Below are positions 1 to 27,899 of a stretch of 64,000 bases of DNA, piece after piece. The stretch spans positions 24,485,637 to 24,549,636 of the forward strand of contig NC_088883.1 in the NCBI RefSeq assembly GCF_032884065.1, in the 5' to 3' direction. The position numbers and the translations under genes were made by a program. Under the pieces are notes generated by a model. The model searched no databases, was not told the DNA's origin, and saw only the letters and a list, made by a program, of their open reading frames with translations. The stretch comes from Artemia franciscana (Eukaryota; Arthropoda; Branchiopoda; Anostraca; Artemiidae). Each line of letters starts with the position of its first letter. The first letter of the stretch is position 1.

Positions 1-268
1 ATTATTCCTCTGCGGAGAGCCAAAATCAAAACATGCATTGATTCAAAAACGTTCAGAAATTAAATAAAAAAAACAAGTTTTTTCAACTGAAAGTAAGGAG
101 TGACATCAAAACTTAAAACGCACAGAAATTACTTCGTATATGAAAGAGGCTGCTTCCTCATCAACGCCCTTCTCTTTACGCTAAAGTTTTTTACTGTTTT
201 AGAAAGAAGAATTGAGAGAAAGAGTCAAACTTTAGCGTAAAGAGTGGGGCGTTGATGAGGAAGCAGCC
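1..268. repeat. Fragment of dominant foldback family with hairpin
   Basis: The stretch matches the family that fills 42.9-62.2 kb: a GAAAGTAAGGAGTGACATCA body followed by an inverted repeat. The arms lie at about 147-189 and 227-268. They contain the family's TTTACGCTAAAG box and its complement CTTTAGCGTAAA, and are separated by a loop of about 37 bases. No ORF is supported. Confidence 0.8.
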
Positions 269-272
269 TTTT

Positions 273-590
273 AAATTTAAGCGCTTTTTTACCTAACCCA
301 ACCATATCTAACCTAACTATAAGTAATTTTGGCACTGAGAAAACGTAGTATTATTTTGTCGAAAACGACCGAGAAAACGGTGCTGAGAAAACGTAGTATT
401 AATTTGTCGGAAATGACCGATACTACTACTACTAATGACTCACTGCAGCACCAAGCCGCCTGAGGCCAACACAGCTACTTACGCTCCTCCTCCAACCTAA
501 TCTATTAAGGCCTCCCTCTTTACACTCTCCCAGGAAGTTCCCATTTCCTTTAAATCTTTATTTATGACATCCTCTCAACCCAAATGAGGA
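273..590 (+). repeat. Solo copy of the interior module of the 1716-2547 foldback element
   Basis: This stretch is a near-identical direct copy of 1967-2285. It runs from AAATTTAAGCGC through the ACTACTACTACTAA motif to CATCCTCTCAACCC. Here the long inverted arms seen at 1716-2547 are missing, so the module exists both alone and inside a foldback element. Confidence 0.8.
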
Positions 591-654
591 CTATGTATTT
601 TTTTTGTTTAGACATGCAGGAGTTGTCGCAGAAACTTCAAAAAAGGCTTACTCG

Positions 655-1250
655 TAGTACCCTTTTAAATAATCAAAGTGTTAAGAAGGCAACTAACCTC
701 TCTCCCACACCCACCATATCTCCAAACTCGATCAATCAAAATTTTGAGATAGCCATTATATTCAACATTGTTGAAATATCTAGAAATTATGTCATTGAGG
801 ATGACACCCACCCCTCCCTACAGCCTTCAGGGCAAGGGTCGTAAGTTATGCCCTGGGGGCATATAAGGTTTTTATAAAAGGTGTTGTAGAAACTTTAGAA
901 AGGGCTCATTCGATTTGAAATTGACAGGGCTTGTACCCTTTTTAATAGTCATAAGTGATTAGTGGGAAACGAACCCCCTCCCACACCCACCATTTCCCAA
1001 AACACATCCAATCAAAATTTTGAGAGATTCTTTTGTTAAACGTTGTTGAAAGGTTTGGAAATTATGTCTTTGAGGTTCACACACCCCCCCTCCCACAGTC
1101 CTGGAGGGCAAAGGCTGTAATATATGCCCTAGGGGCATACACTGTTTTTATAAAAAGTGTTGTAGAAACCTCAAAAGGGCTCATTCTATTGGAAATTGAG
1201 AGGGCTAGTGCCCTTATTAATAGTTAAAGGTGATTGGAGGGCGAATTCTC
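655..1250 (+). repeat. Two-copy tandem repeat, period about 276 bp
   Basis: ATCAAAATTTTGAGA occurs at 735 and again at 1011. GGGGCATA followed by TTTTTATAAAA occurs at about 855 and 1131. Spacing is therefore constant at about 276 bases over more than two units. The unit resembles a diverged piece of the dominant family. Short ORFs here are repeat translations, not genes. Confidence 0.7.
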
Positions 1251-1450
1251 TCCTCCCCAAGTTAATTTTTTGCGTAAAACCCTTAGGCGGGATAATGTTG
1301 GCCAGAGGGGTGTCCTTTGTCAGCCATAGATTACCACGGAGGCAGCCGCATACAGAATTTAGAGTGGAATTGACGGGATCAGAATTGTGGAATCGGAAGG
1401 CAGAGGTGGGAAATCTAGAACTGATACAACCGGAGCCAGATTTGGAATTG

Positions 1451-1544
1451 GTAAAGAAAATAAAAAAACGAATCAAGCGGTATGTTCACTTTATTGGTAA
1501 GTCAATTATATGAACTCTGAAACATTTACTCAGAGAAAATGACA
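1451..1544 (+). repeat. Isolated outer end of the foldback arm
   Basis: These 94 bases match the outer right arm of the neighbouring element (2454-2547): TATGTTCACTTTATT, then TCAATTATATGA, ending in AGAAAATGACA. They lie 171 bases left of the left arm of that element, as a remnant of a second copy. Confidence 0.7.
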
Positions 1545-1715
1545 CCTGATTGTCGTGACACCTAAATTGATTAACTTTGCTTTGTTGTACAAGTATCCAA
1601 TATGTTATGTCTTATATCTAGATAAAAAGTAATTTATAAACTAAGACAAGGCGAATATCTCTTTGAACTGTTTATCTAGATTTGCTGAATAAAGATACCG
1701 ATTCAGACATTAAGG

Positions 1716-2547
1716 TGTCATTTTCTCTGGGTAAATATTTCAGAACTCATATAATTGACTTGCCAATAAAGTGAACATACCACTTGATGCCTTTTTTTTA
1801 TGTTCTTTACGAATATAATAATCGCTTCTATCGTAAATTCAAATTTAAGCACTTTTTGAGCTATTAAAAATGAAAGATTTTCAATTAAAGTATGAGTTAT
1901 CGGTCGTTTTGCGGATGACAGATTGCCGAAGATTGTCCTTTTTGACCAACCGTCTGGGGCTACACGGAAATTTAAGCGCTTTTTTACCTAACCCAACCAT
2001 ATCTAACCTAACTATAAGTAATTTTGGCACTGAGAAAACGTAGTATTATTTTGTCGAAAACGACCGAGAAAACGGTGCTGAGAAAACGTAGTATTATTTT
2101 GTCGGAAACGACCGATACTACTACTACTAATAACTCACTGCAGCACCAAGCCGCCTGAGGCCAACACAGCTACGCACGCTCCTCCTCCAACCTAATCTAT
2201 TAAGGTCTCCCTCTTTACACTCTCTAAGGAAGTTCCCATTTCCTTTAAATCTTTATTTATGACATCCTCTCAACCCAGACGAGGACGACCTGCTTTCCAT
2301 GTAGCCCCAGACGGTTGGTCAAAAAGGACAATTCTTCGGCAATCTGTCATCCGCAAAACGACCGATAACTCATACTTTAATTGAAAATTTTTCATTTTTA
2401 ATAGCTTAAAAAGTGCTTAAATTTGAGTTTGCGACAGAAGCGATTATTATATTCGTAAAGAACATAAAAAAGGCATCAACTGGTATGTTCACTTTATTGC
2501 CAAGTCAATTATATGAGCTCTGAAATATTTACCCAGAGAAAATGACA
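1716..2547. mobile_element. Foldback DNA element with about 249-bp inverted arms
   Basis: The left arm (1716-1964) begins TGTCATTTTCTCTGGGTAAA. The right arm (2300-2547) is its reverse complement, ending TTTACCCAGAGAAAATGACA, with only scattered mismatches. The interior (1965-2299) has no ORF and recurs alone at 273-590. Long arms without a transposase gene fit a non-autonomous foldback/MITE-type DNA element. The superfamily cannot be assigned because target duplications are not clear. Confidence 0.8.
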
Positions 2548-2789
2548 GCTGATTGTCTGAATCGGAAGGGCAGTGACATACCAGTGGTAGTTCTGACCTT
2601 TTGCATCTAGGGTAAAAAAATATTGATTAGTTCTCACCTCATCTACATAAAACTTATAGGCCAAATTATATCAGATTTTTTCGATTCATTTAAATCTGAC
2701 TTTTTTTCCTTTAGCCTCGGGAAAGTTATTGATTATTTCCTCGCAATTGATTGCTTATAATTATTCAAATCGGCATTTTAAACGCCATT

Positions 2790-3490
2790 TTAAAAATCTG
2801 GACACATGTAGTATATTTTCATTTATTTCACAGGTCAACTTATCCCAAAAAATAAATTTTGTTTTCTGTTCCTAAGACATTGTGTCTATTTATATTGGTA
2901 ACCTGGATGAACTTGTACCCTTTTGATTTACTTCTATAGTAAGAGCAGAAGTAGTAATAGCTGTAGGCCTGAAAGTTTCAACTTAATCCCTTCAAGCAAT
3001 CTCGAGTTATTGCTGAGATGTCTTATTGACAACTAGCATGCACATAGCGCCTTTTGATTCTGTTTTAAAGCAAAATAAATTAAATTCCGTTCGCTTTTAA
3101 TCGCCAAGGTCTTTTTGGCTAAAAAAAAATATATTTCGAATCTTTTCAGTTTTTGTCTATATGAATCAAGATTTTGCCTTAGTATTTATATGCTGAACAA
3201 AATATTCAACAATTTTTAATTATAGACGCCCTTCTGAATACATATGGTATATTTTCACAGCTCAGCTTATCCTGAAAAATAAAACTTAATCCTCATTTCT
3301 GCTCCTAAGAAATTTCATGTTTTTCTTTATAACCTGGATACACTTACACCCTTTTGATTTAGTTCCATAATAATAGCATAAGTAGTTATAGCTGTAACCC
3401 CGTAAGTTTCAATTTAATACCCTCAGATGTTTGTCAGATACTGCTGAGACGTCTTATTGACATCTAACATGTACATAGCATCATTTGTGG
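2790..3490 (+). repeat. Two diverged direct copies of a ~270-bp repeat
   Basis: The copies lie at about 2790-3060 and 3225-3490. Both contain the order TATATTTTCA, CAGCTTATCC or CAACTTATCC, AACCTGGAT, CCCTTTTGATTTA, GAAAGTTTCAA or GTAAGTTTCAA, and GTCTTATTGACA. A third copy lies at 5360-5610. There is no convincing ORF. The order is unbroken but substitutions are many, so the family is old. Confidence 0.6.
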
Positions 3491-3499
3491 ACATTTTGT

Positions 3500-5350
3500 A
3501 TATGTTTATTTTTTCCCGAGTTTCGGCGTGACAGCTTAAATTAGGTATCCTTTTCTCAGACCACACTGCCTTTTTATGACGAACAAAAAAAGGGTACAAA
3601 AAAATAAGCGGGTACAAGTCCTGTTTTCAGGACTTTTGATCGAAATATCTAGTTTTTTGTACCTGTTTTCACTGTCCAAGTAAACGGATTATCCCAATTG
3701 ATAATTGGACGTGTATTTTTTTATTATGTATAAATAGAAAAAGAGAGATATTGTTATTTTAGTCTCAGTGAAAAACCTTGTAGCACTTCATCCCCCCTTT
3801 TCTCCATCTAAAGGAATTTCTTTGGCGAATCCCAAGGGGTTAAAAAAAACAGTTTTTCTGCTAAATTTTCATTTTATGGTGAAGTTACGTAAAGTAAGGG
3901 GATCTTCACAGGACGATGTAAAGATTAAAGCTCTTAGCAGAATGAGATGACATTAGTAGTTGGTATTGAAATAAGAATTTTATTATTTAAGATTCTTCTT
4001 ACGAGTTTTAAGCAAGAGTTTCAAGTGGTTCTTAAAACAACAGTCTATCTTAAGCTAAATAAGATGTTCGACACTCTCAAATTTCAAACTGTTTAGCCAC
4101 TTAAAAAAAAAAATGTGTTTGAAGACCTTGGTCTGAATAACAAAACATTTTGGAGCATTAAAATAGCTTATTGCCAAAACCACCAATCATATGCAAACTG
4201 ATAATTTACACTGCAGAAGTTGAAAAAGAAAACAACTAAAAATCTTAGACAAATTTAAACTATGAATATCACCTGTTTGTTGTGGGTTTGAGCTGGGCTC
4301 CCAAAGCTGAACATTTATAGTCATGCCCGCGATTATACAAATCAACAAATATACTTATAACTGTAAACTGTCATTACCCTCTGACATACCCTCAGGGTCC
4401 CTAATTTCCGATAAGGAATCACACTGCATGTAATTTTTATTAATTACTCGAGTTTCATTTTAGTGTTTTTGTAGTATTTGTTTTTGCAATTTGGGTATCA
4501 TTTTAAATAGCAGAATTGATCTGAATTTTACAAAAAAAAAATTTTTGAAAAGTAAAACTGATAATAAGCTATTGCTTTACAAGTCATATTTAATTGCGCT
4601 GAACTTACCTCGAGAAAATTATGTTTCAGGCATACGACCTCAAAATATTACTTATAAGCCAAATAGATATAAATATAACATATTTGAACCCTCTATAGAT
4701 ACAAAAAAGTACTAAGAGGAGTATAGAGCAAGATAAAGTGAAAAACAAGAAAGAAAGATACATAATAGAAAGGTGAGAAAGAAACTCAAAGAATTCCTCC
4801 CAATAACTCCAACAATATATCTTATGGAAACCCTTCCCAGTTTCTGCACGATCATTTTGAACAACCTAACATCGGATTAACTAACATTACATTACAAAAA
4901 AAAAACAAAAAACAATTAAACGTAAGTTATTTATTCAATATACATTTACCGATATTTTTTTCCTTATCATTTTCAATTTATTAAGTTAACAAAGTAAAAA
5001 CGCTTAAAATGTATTCCGTTTTCGTTTTTTAGTAAAGTGCAAATTATCTCATTGTTTAGAGAAGTAATGGAGATTTCCAGCCCTATTCATGTTCATTTTT
5101 GCCGGTTTTGAGGTTGATTCGGCTATTTAATTTCTGGTAATCCTGGGTTTCATGTATTTATTCATGGCAATTTGTAGCAGTTTTACGCTTGGAAAACTTT
5201 GAATTTATTTTTTGGCTTAATGGAACTCTTTACTTTTCTTTGAAAACATTGTTTTTTGAAAATTAATTTCTGTTCCATTTTATTCATAGTTTGCCTTGCT
5301 GTTTGTGTGTTGGAGAATCTTTTTCAACTATTTTTAATCCTGACAAAAAT
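3500..5350. other. AT-rich stretch with no gene recognised
   Basis: I see no conserved domain, RNA gene or clear element here. Short ORFs such as 3768-3950 and 4491-4715 lack homology I recognise and have low-complexity composition. The area is probably intergenic DNA containing decayed repeats. Confidence 0.5.
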
Positions 5351-5359
5351 AGTATTGTG

Positions 5360-6050
5360 TCATCTAATTTTTTGTCTCCTCAAGTTGACCTGAAAAACAA
5401 AGCTTAATACCATACCCAAAAAATTCTATCTATGCTCTTTGACAAACTTGATACAATTACATCTTTTTAAATATTTAAATTGTAAGAGCAGAATTGGTAA
5501 TAGCAGTAGCCTCGAAAGTTTCAACGTAAGAGTAATTTTCGAAATATTGCTGTGGTGTCTTATTGACAGCCATACACGCAGTTCCTTTTGATTAATTGTT
5601 AAGCAACATTTAATTTTAGAACGTTTTGGACTAATTGCTTAATTGTGGGGAGGGGACATATCTAACATCTCTAAAGACATAGTTACTGGACTGTTCTAAT
5701 ATACTGAACAAAATGGCTGTCTAAAACTTTTGACTGGATCTGTATGAAAAATGAATGGGCTTCTGAGGAAGGCTGCTTACCCTTCGATCTCTTTTGAGTC
5801 TCAAAGAGTACTAAAATTTTTTAATTTCCAATCGAACTAACTCATTCAAAAGTCAATGATATCTCTAGCTATTAAAGAGGGACACTGCCTTATGATACTG
5901 CTTTTACATATATGAGGGGGTTCGTACCCTCGTCAATACCTCATTTTTTACAAAAAGTTCGAATTTTGTTCCAACTCTTTGTCCTTATATACTCTTTTGA
6001 AAACCTGCATGCATATAGTTTTTTTTATTGAAACTCCCCCAAAAACTCTC
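5360..6050 (+). repeat. Third copy of the 2.8-kb repeat followed by dominant-family fragment
   Basis: From 5360 to 5610 is a third diverged copy of the 2790-3490 repeat (AAGAGCAGAATTGGTAATAGC, GTCTTATTGACAGCC). From about 5640 to 6050 the sequence resembles the dominant family (CTGAACAAAATGGCTGTC, TATGAGGGGGTTCGTACCC, GTCAATACCTC). No coding content is supported. From 6050 to 7300 I see nothing beyond AT-rich DNA. Confidence 0.5.
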
Positions 6051-7305
6051 ACCTCAATATCCTTAGCGTCATTAGTTCCAGTAACCGGAATGTTAGCATT
6101 GAATACATATAGTGCCTTCTTGTTAGATCTACCGTAACTTACCCTTGAAGGTCCGACTTTATAGATGTTTTTCAGGTATTGCTTACTACTTTGACATAAT
6201 CTTGTTAAAGTTATGTCAAAGTTTAGGATTCTATAGTTGCTTAAACGGAAGAAAGCTGTCAGAGACGCTAGGCAATCTCTTTAATATTAAATATGTTAAA
6301 TTAATGTTCAAATGTATTTTTTGTTTACTTTAAAAGGCTTACAAAAGGACTGAAATTGTGGTTCAATTCATTAAAGAGGCTACAAGCTACCATTTAGTTA
6401 CATGAAGTTTAGCATAGTGTTCTGTAAATTGATTTGTATCAAAAATGTTTACAGTGTTTTATTCAAAATTATTGAATTACAATATTATCAAAATTATTTA
6501 TGCAAATTTAAGAAAATGGAAGCGAACTTGTAAAGAGGTTTGCATAATGAAAATCCCATTTATATAAGAAAAACATATGTAACAAGTCGAACGTTGCATA
6601 TGTTCGATATGTTAGAGATAAATACCTCTAACAAATAGAGATAAATACTTCTCTAGCAAACATGTTAGAGGTATAAAGTACACGGTAAACCTACTTTTGG
6701 TCATTGATGGTCATCTGGTCATTTATTTATTATTATTAAATAATAATAATAAATAAATGATAAATTACAGATATTTATGTGTAAACAGTCATATTTGTGA
6801 ATAAATTATTCATATACTGTAAAAAACAGAATAACTATGAATATTTGCTGAAACTAATTGGAGAAACTGAAAATTCTTTGCGCTTAGTTTTATTGGTTAG
6901 GACACTAAAATGCACAGAGGTCCAAACACACTTTAAAGTCCGTTTCAACACTTTAAAAATTTGAGGTAAGCATTTGAAGAGATGAATTTTACTATCCTCA
7001 AATGCAAGTATGAAACAAAAACAAAGCGGGAATACTAAAAATTCGAGGTAAGCACGTGAAGTGATCAATTTTATTATCTTCAAACGCAAATATAAAACTA
7101 TACCAACACGAAAAGATCAAACACATTTTCTCAGGCTCGAACTTAAAACTTATGGACTCTTATATATTTGGAATTAGGTTAAAACGCAGATTATCTTGAT
7201 GCAATACTTGTTATCAAAAGCCCTTCATTTTTGTGAGTGACTATCAAACAGTTCGTTGTCACAAAACTGCGTCAAATTGCTTCAACTAAACTGTGCGTTA
7301 CACCT

Positions 7306-22594
<15,289 letters not shown>

Positions 22595-22614
22595 TTCAAA
22601 TGCCTAAGCTTCTA

Positions 22615-23630
22615 GGAAATGATAACAAGAAATTCAGACGCTTTTTGAATACGTCAGTTCTCCGTTCCTTCTATTTTTACTGGTGTGTCCGGGTCTAAGC
22701 TGGGTTGTTGTGAATTTCTTAGGTTGCTTTTTTACCCTCAGGTCCGTGTCCAGCCCTTTTTTTTATATTGAAATTGACTGCTGTAGTAGTTGGCCTGTAA
22801 GGCAAAAATAATTATCAGTTCATTCGTTCTTCATTCTCTTCTTTATGTTTTTTGGAGCTATTTAATACTTTTTTCTTTGCATTAAACTGATCAACATAGA
22901 GACCAAAAGAAAATAGAGAATTTCTTGGTTTGTGGAAGGTACTAGAACTTGAGCTGCCTTTTCCCAACAAAACAAGACCTATGCCAACTTCAAATTAACA
23001 ATGCTATTGAAACTTCCTATCACATATGAAAATAAACTCCTTCTGTACCCCCGCCAATATTACGCCAATCTACCCACCATTGATCTTTCAACCAACATTA
23101 CAGTTCTACTATTCATTAACGCATCAATTAAAAGAAATTCAACCCAATTCAAAGTACCAGTAATTCTGTCTTTAATGAACACTCATATGATCCATCTTGA
23201 CCCGAACAATTATAATAGCAAGCAACATGCCTCTTTTTAAAAGGGCACATCAAAAATAAATAACGACGAAGATCACACTAACCTTCCTTCATAAAAATAG
23301 TAACAGCTAAAACATAAGGGATTTTACTTAGGGCCGTGGAATTGTTTTAAACCTTAAGATTATTTCAACTTTATATCTAAGAGCAATCCTCAGTAAGCCA
23401 TAAAGTGACTTAGGATTAGCGATAGTAGTGATCAGTAGTGATCTAGGATTCATCAAGGCAATACCTAGCTTGTGATTTTGAGAGTTTAAAAACCGCTTCT
23501 GGATTTTTCCCAACTGTTAAGCTGTTTGTTACGGGGTCCCTTATTTTTTTATACGAAGAAAGGGGCCCATGGCTTTAAATCCCATTGAAATGTCATTTTG
23601 CTAATTGGATTTACGGAGGTGAATTTTTAC
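22615..23630. other. Upstream flank of the RNF41-like gene
   Basis: The promoter or 5' UTR of the minus-strand gene should lie here. I see no TATA box or initiator I would defend, and no other gene. ATCAGTAGTGATC direct repeats occur near 23420-23445. Confidence 0.4.
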
Positions 23631-24835
23631 TAAATAATTAACGATGTCTGTCACAAAAAAGCATTTCGACGAGCGTATGGATGACTTAACAGCAAATGAT
23701 TGAAAATCTTCATGAAGAGAATTCAGCTCTAAAATAAGATAATTCTGACTTGAAAAATGCAATTATAGCGATTAAAGACCAGTGTTTGAGTACAGAATTT
23801 TATTTAAAACAAAAAAATCGGCTGATCCAAGGAATTCCTAATAAGGATAGTGAAAATATTGAAGAGACAGTCCACAACTTTTTATCAGGAATACCAGTAC
23901 AAAACTTGAAGGATATAAATTTCACGGTAATGTACAGAATTAGAAACAAGACCAAGCGCCCTTCCCGCTCGAACTCTCGTCCCGTTTAAGACCCTATTTT
24001 TTTCTCTGTTCTAAATCTCAGGCATAAAGATAGTATCATGGCTTGTGTTGGTAGCCTAAATGGCACAGGAGAGAGCATCAGTAATGACCTATCATCTGAA
24101 CTTGCAAAGCGTCGGAAAGAGCTTTAGAGTACGGCTTACAAGCTTCGAAATTCCAAAATAACCGCTGAAAAAGTATCTCAAACTAAAGTCATGCAACAGG
24201 GTACAAAACTATGGCTAGAAACAAAAAAAACTTCCAGCTCAAACTGGGTTAAGTTTAGTGATGCATGCCATGACCCCCTCGCCTTGGTTTTATCTGCAGT
24301 TATTAGTGATAGTGCTTCTGACGCGTGATATGAACTATTGAGTATTTTGCCTCAGTAATGGGAGGGGATACTAATTTGCTGCTCTTTGTTTTGCAACATC
24401 CGTATTTGTGTGCGTTTTTTTTCAGTTATTGTCTTATTTTTTCTTTTCTCTATTTACTATATTATTTACTTCTTTCTTGCTTTCGTTTGCAATGTGCGTA
24501 TCTATGTTTATTTATTTATTTTCTTATATTTTCATTTCTCTTTTTCCATGTTATTAACTCTTTTTTTTACTTATAAATATTTTTCCATTCCAGAGCAAAA
24601 ATTTAAGTTCGTGCCTTTGCCTTATGAATTTGCTGTTATTAGGGTGTCTGCGTCGCCCGTATTCACTCGACTACAGCGTGGTCTCTATTCATCACCTATA
24701 TTGGTAAGTAGTATTGTATTAGTAGTATATATTGGTATAGTAGTGTGAAACCTTTCTTAATGAAAAGAACCAGCTACTTATGGATATACCTGGATATAAT
24801 TCAATATTTATAAATAAAAAGACAGCAAAAAAGGG

Positions 24836-25264
24836 GGGCTAGGATTTTATGCATTGCGTAATCTGGCAGTTGTAAGAAGAGATGATCTGTCTACAAACGT
24901 GGAACAGATATTTGAATGTCTGTTCACATTATTGGCTACTAGCTCCAAAGAAAAGACAATAATTGGTGAAATTTATAGATCTCCAAGCGGATCCACGAAA
25001 CAATTTATGGAAATATTAGAGAATGTTCTTGGGAAAGTATTGTCTGAAAAGTCAGAAATAATTTTAATGGGTGATTTTAACGTTGACATGATGGATATGT
25101 CATCGAGTCAGGCTTGTGATATACTGTCACTAGTAATCTCGTCTGGGTCAATTCCCTGTGTAAATATCCCTTCACGAATTTCGAAACAATCTGCAACCTT
25201 AATTGACAATGTTTTCTCATCTATACATTCAGTAAAAACTGAAGTGCTACTATCAGATACATAA
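24836..25264 (+). pseudogene. LINE endonuclease (APE-type) fragment
   Basis: The frame runs GLGFYALRNLAVVRRDDLS, then IIGEIYRSPSG, the catalytic-region block IILMGDFNVDM, and LIDNVFSS with LLSDT. A stop falls where the usual DHxP block follows (DT-stop-GHFPV). The frame has no upstream ATG and the N-terminal E-containing block is not visible. Confidence 0.8.
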
Positions 25265-26225
25265 GGTCATTTCCCAGTAGGAGTTTTACTTCCACTCCCC
25301 CGGCTTGCCCACCGAATAGCCCCAGATAATAAACCAGGATTCCGATATACTCCAGCAAACATCGAAAAGCTGAAATATTATTTATTCACTACGTCATGGG
25401 AGTTTACAATACCTGAGAGGTTGAGCTTAGAAAATTATAGTAAGGTATTTGATTTTCTTATGAAACAGCAAAGGAGAAATTTATCCATCACTGCCGAACA
25501 CCCCAACCAAGTCTTTCTAAGAGATCAACATCTATAGCCCCATGGGCTACAACTGGAATACTGAAGTCAATAAGGAGGAAACAGAACCTTTGGAAAGAGT
25601 ATAGGAATAGACAAAGTGATACTAAATTAGAAGCTTTTAAACTATACCGGAAGATGCTTAAAACTCAGCTAAAATTACATATTTTTCCCAAAGGTTTGTG
25701 GATTGTGGCAAAAATATTAAGAAAACTTGGGATGTAATTAAGGAAGTTTCGCAACCATTGGCAAGTCCTCAAAAGCTCCTTAAATAATTTAATGTTCAGA
25801 ATCAGCTTTTCTTGGATGAAGACCAAGTACGACATCAGATGACTAAATTTTTGCTGAGGTCGGGAAAACAACGGCGTTAGGTGTGGTTCCTTCTTCAAGT
25901 TCTAGATCTTGGAAGCAGTTCTTCGGTCTTTCCTGTGCAAAGTTAATGGTTCTTGAGTCAGTTACTGGACAGTAACTGATAATAGTAAATTCATCATAAA
26001 AAATTCTTCATCTGGATTCGACCAAATTAATTAAACAAATTCTTCTCTCAATTATTACACCACTGTGCCACTTGGTTAACCAATCATTCAAGCTTGGAAT
26101 ATTCCCTCAGCGTCTCAATTTGACACGAGTGATAGCTCTATTTAAAGGATGTGACTGGGAGGACCTAGGAAACTATAGGGATATATTTCTTCTGTCTGCT
26201 TTTTTCTAAAATATTTGAAAAGGCT

Positions 26226-27134
26226 ATGCTAAAGCGTCTGCTTAGTTTCCTGGACGCGAAGAAGTTTTTTCATCGGCACCAGTTTGGCTTTTGGAAGAAG
26301 TGCTCAACAGAACACGCATGTAATATGCTTTTCCATTTTTTACAACAGTCTTTAGACTTCGGCCTTATCCCTGCGGCAATATTCCTTGATGTGAAGAAAG
26401 CTTTTGACAGCCTTGCACACGAGATCCTTATTGGTAAGTTGTCGCGTCAAGGTGTTCGTGGAGAAGCTCTGTCCTTGTTTTTGTCATTCCTAACTGGCCA
26501 ATCCATTGCAGTTGAAGCTTCTGATGAGCATGTTCCAGTTAAGTATGGAGTGCCACAAGGTTCAGTTCTTGGGCCGTCCCTTTTCCTCATATATGTCAAC
26601 GACCTCTATCGACTATTTAGCAGCCCACGATCTAATTTCTGTTGTCAATTTTGCAAGAAAAGAGATGCTGTGGTTGGAGCCTTGGCTACGCCTGGTCAAC
26701 ATAAAAAACTTTTTGCATTCGCCGACGACAGCACCCTGAGGGCTGCAGCACCTGATGAATCATCCCTTATCCTCAAGCTACAATTGATGACAGAAAACAT
26801 GTATAATTGGTTTGATGCAAATTTATTAGGTTTGAATGTAAAGAAATCGTTTCTTCATATATTCTCCCGCATAGGCAAAAGCTGCCCTACAGTGACAGAG
26901 CTTCAAACATCTAGGGGATCCATATCCCTCCAAGCTGACCGGTTTGTTAGATTTTTTTGGGTACTTCTGGATGAAAACCTATCTTTCAAGTGGCATATTG
27001 AGTCAATGAGATTAAAGGTCTCTCGAGGCCTTGGAATTATTCGGAAACTAAAGCGACTCTTGTTTACCTTATTTATGTTACTCTTCATCAGTGTGGATGT
27101 CTACATTTCCATTTTTACTTACGCCTTTACATAA
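26226..27134 (+). pseudogene. LINE reverse transcriptase fragment, 302 codons
   Basis: The open frame shows RT blocks in order: QFGFWKKCSTEHACNMLFHF, IFLDVKKAFDSLAHEILIGK, YGVPQGSVLGPSLFLIYVND, LFAFADDSTL and FKWHIESMRLKVSRGLGI. The catalytic Asp of D-V-K-K-A-F-D and the A-D-D box are retained. Upstream, YRDIFLLS-like sequence (26177) lies in another frame. The C-terminal thumb and tail are lost after LFTLFMLLF. This is the usual CR1/Jockey-type RT. It belongs to the element 23640-27880. Confidence 0.88.
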
Positions 27135-27899
27135 TCTCCAACTGAAATCAGCAAAAGTCCTGCAGTCTACCACCCATATTTCTGTTTAACTTCTGAAGAT
27201 TAAAGATATTCATATATTACACCTCTCTTTCATTGCATTTCAATATTTCCGTGGAAACCTTCTCCATCAAGTTTTTCTGGGCTTCTTGAGATTGTTAGAA
27301 ATGTCAGTCCTTATGAAATGTCCGATCGTCAGTGTGGATGTCTACATTTCCATCTTTACTTAGACCTTTACATAATATCTAACTGAAATCAGAAAAATGG
27401 AACACTGAAGATGTGCTAGTGCCATCCATCCTTGCATTGCGCTTGGACTTTGGCCTGATAGTTATTGTCAAACATGCCTGGAGTTCCATTCCCATTGGGA
27501 TTTGAAGGTCCTGTACCTTAGACTCCTTCGAGAAACAGTTAAAGAATTTTTTTATTAAAAAAATTAAATTAAATTATAATATTGATTAGTTATTTACATT
27601 GTTTAATTATTTAGATTTAATTTATTTATTTGATAATTTAGATTTAATTTGATTATTTAGATTTGGGTGGCGTGAGTGTTGGATCCTCGATGTATATTTT
27701 TTAAGCAGTTGTTGAGGAGACCAGTTGTGCTCGGGTGAGGATTAGTGAGTAGAATCTAAATAAGTTTTAAGTATGAATGTATTTAATAGTTATTTATATT
27801 TTTGTTGTTTTTGTTTTTTTCCCCAAATAACGGGCCATCGAGCCCTTTGGGATATTTTTTGTTTATAAATGAATAAATATTGACAATAAAAGGAGCTTG

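Larger units (their letters stand above)
23640..27880 (+). mobile_element. Decayed two-ORF LINE (CR1/Jockey-like)
   Basis: ORF1 remnant: 23646 to about 24330, with an RRM-like ORF1p stretch (QGIPNKDSENIEETVHNFLS). Endonuclease remnant: about 24836-25264 (GLGFYALRNLAVV, IIGEIYRSPSG, EIILMGDFNVDM, ATLIDNVFSS). RT: 26226-27134. The 3' region ends with GGGCCATCGAGCCCTTTGGGA, a hairpin, then AATGAATAAAT at about 27870. Stops and frame changes separate the parts, so it cannot move on its own. The exact 5' limit is unclear. Confidence 0.85.

Noticed and set aside
6721-6765. TTATTATTATTAAATAATAATAA palindrome
   Set aside because: It is low-complexity ATT repeat and would be expected by chance in such AT-rich DNA.
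24358-24748. Phe/Leu/Tyr-rich membrane-like ORFs
   Set aside because: They are translations of T-rich sequence between ORF1 and endonuclease remnants of the 23.6-27.9 kb LINE.
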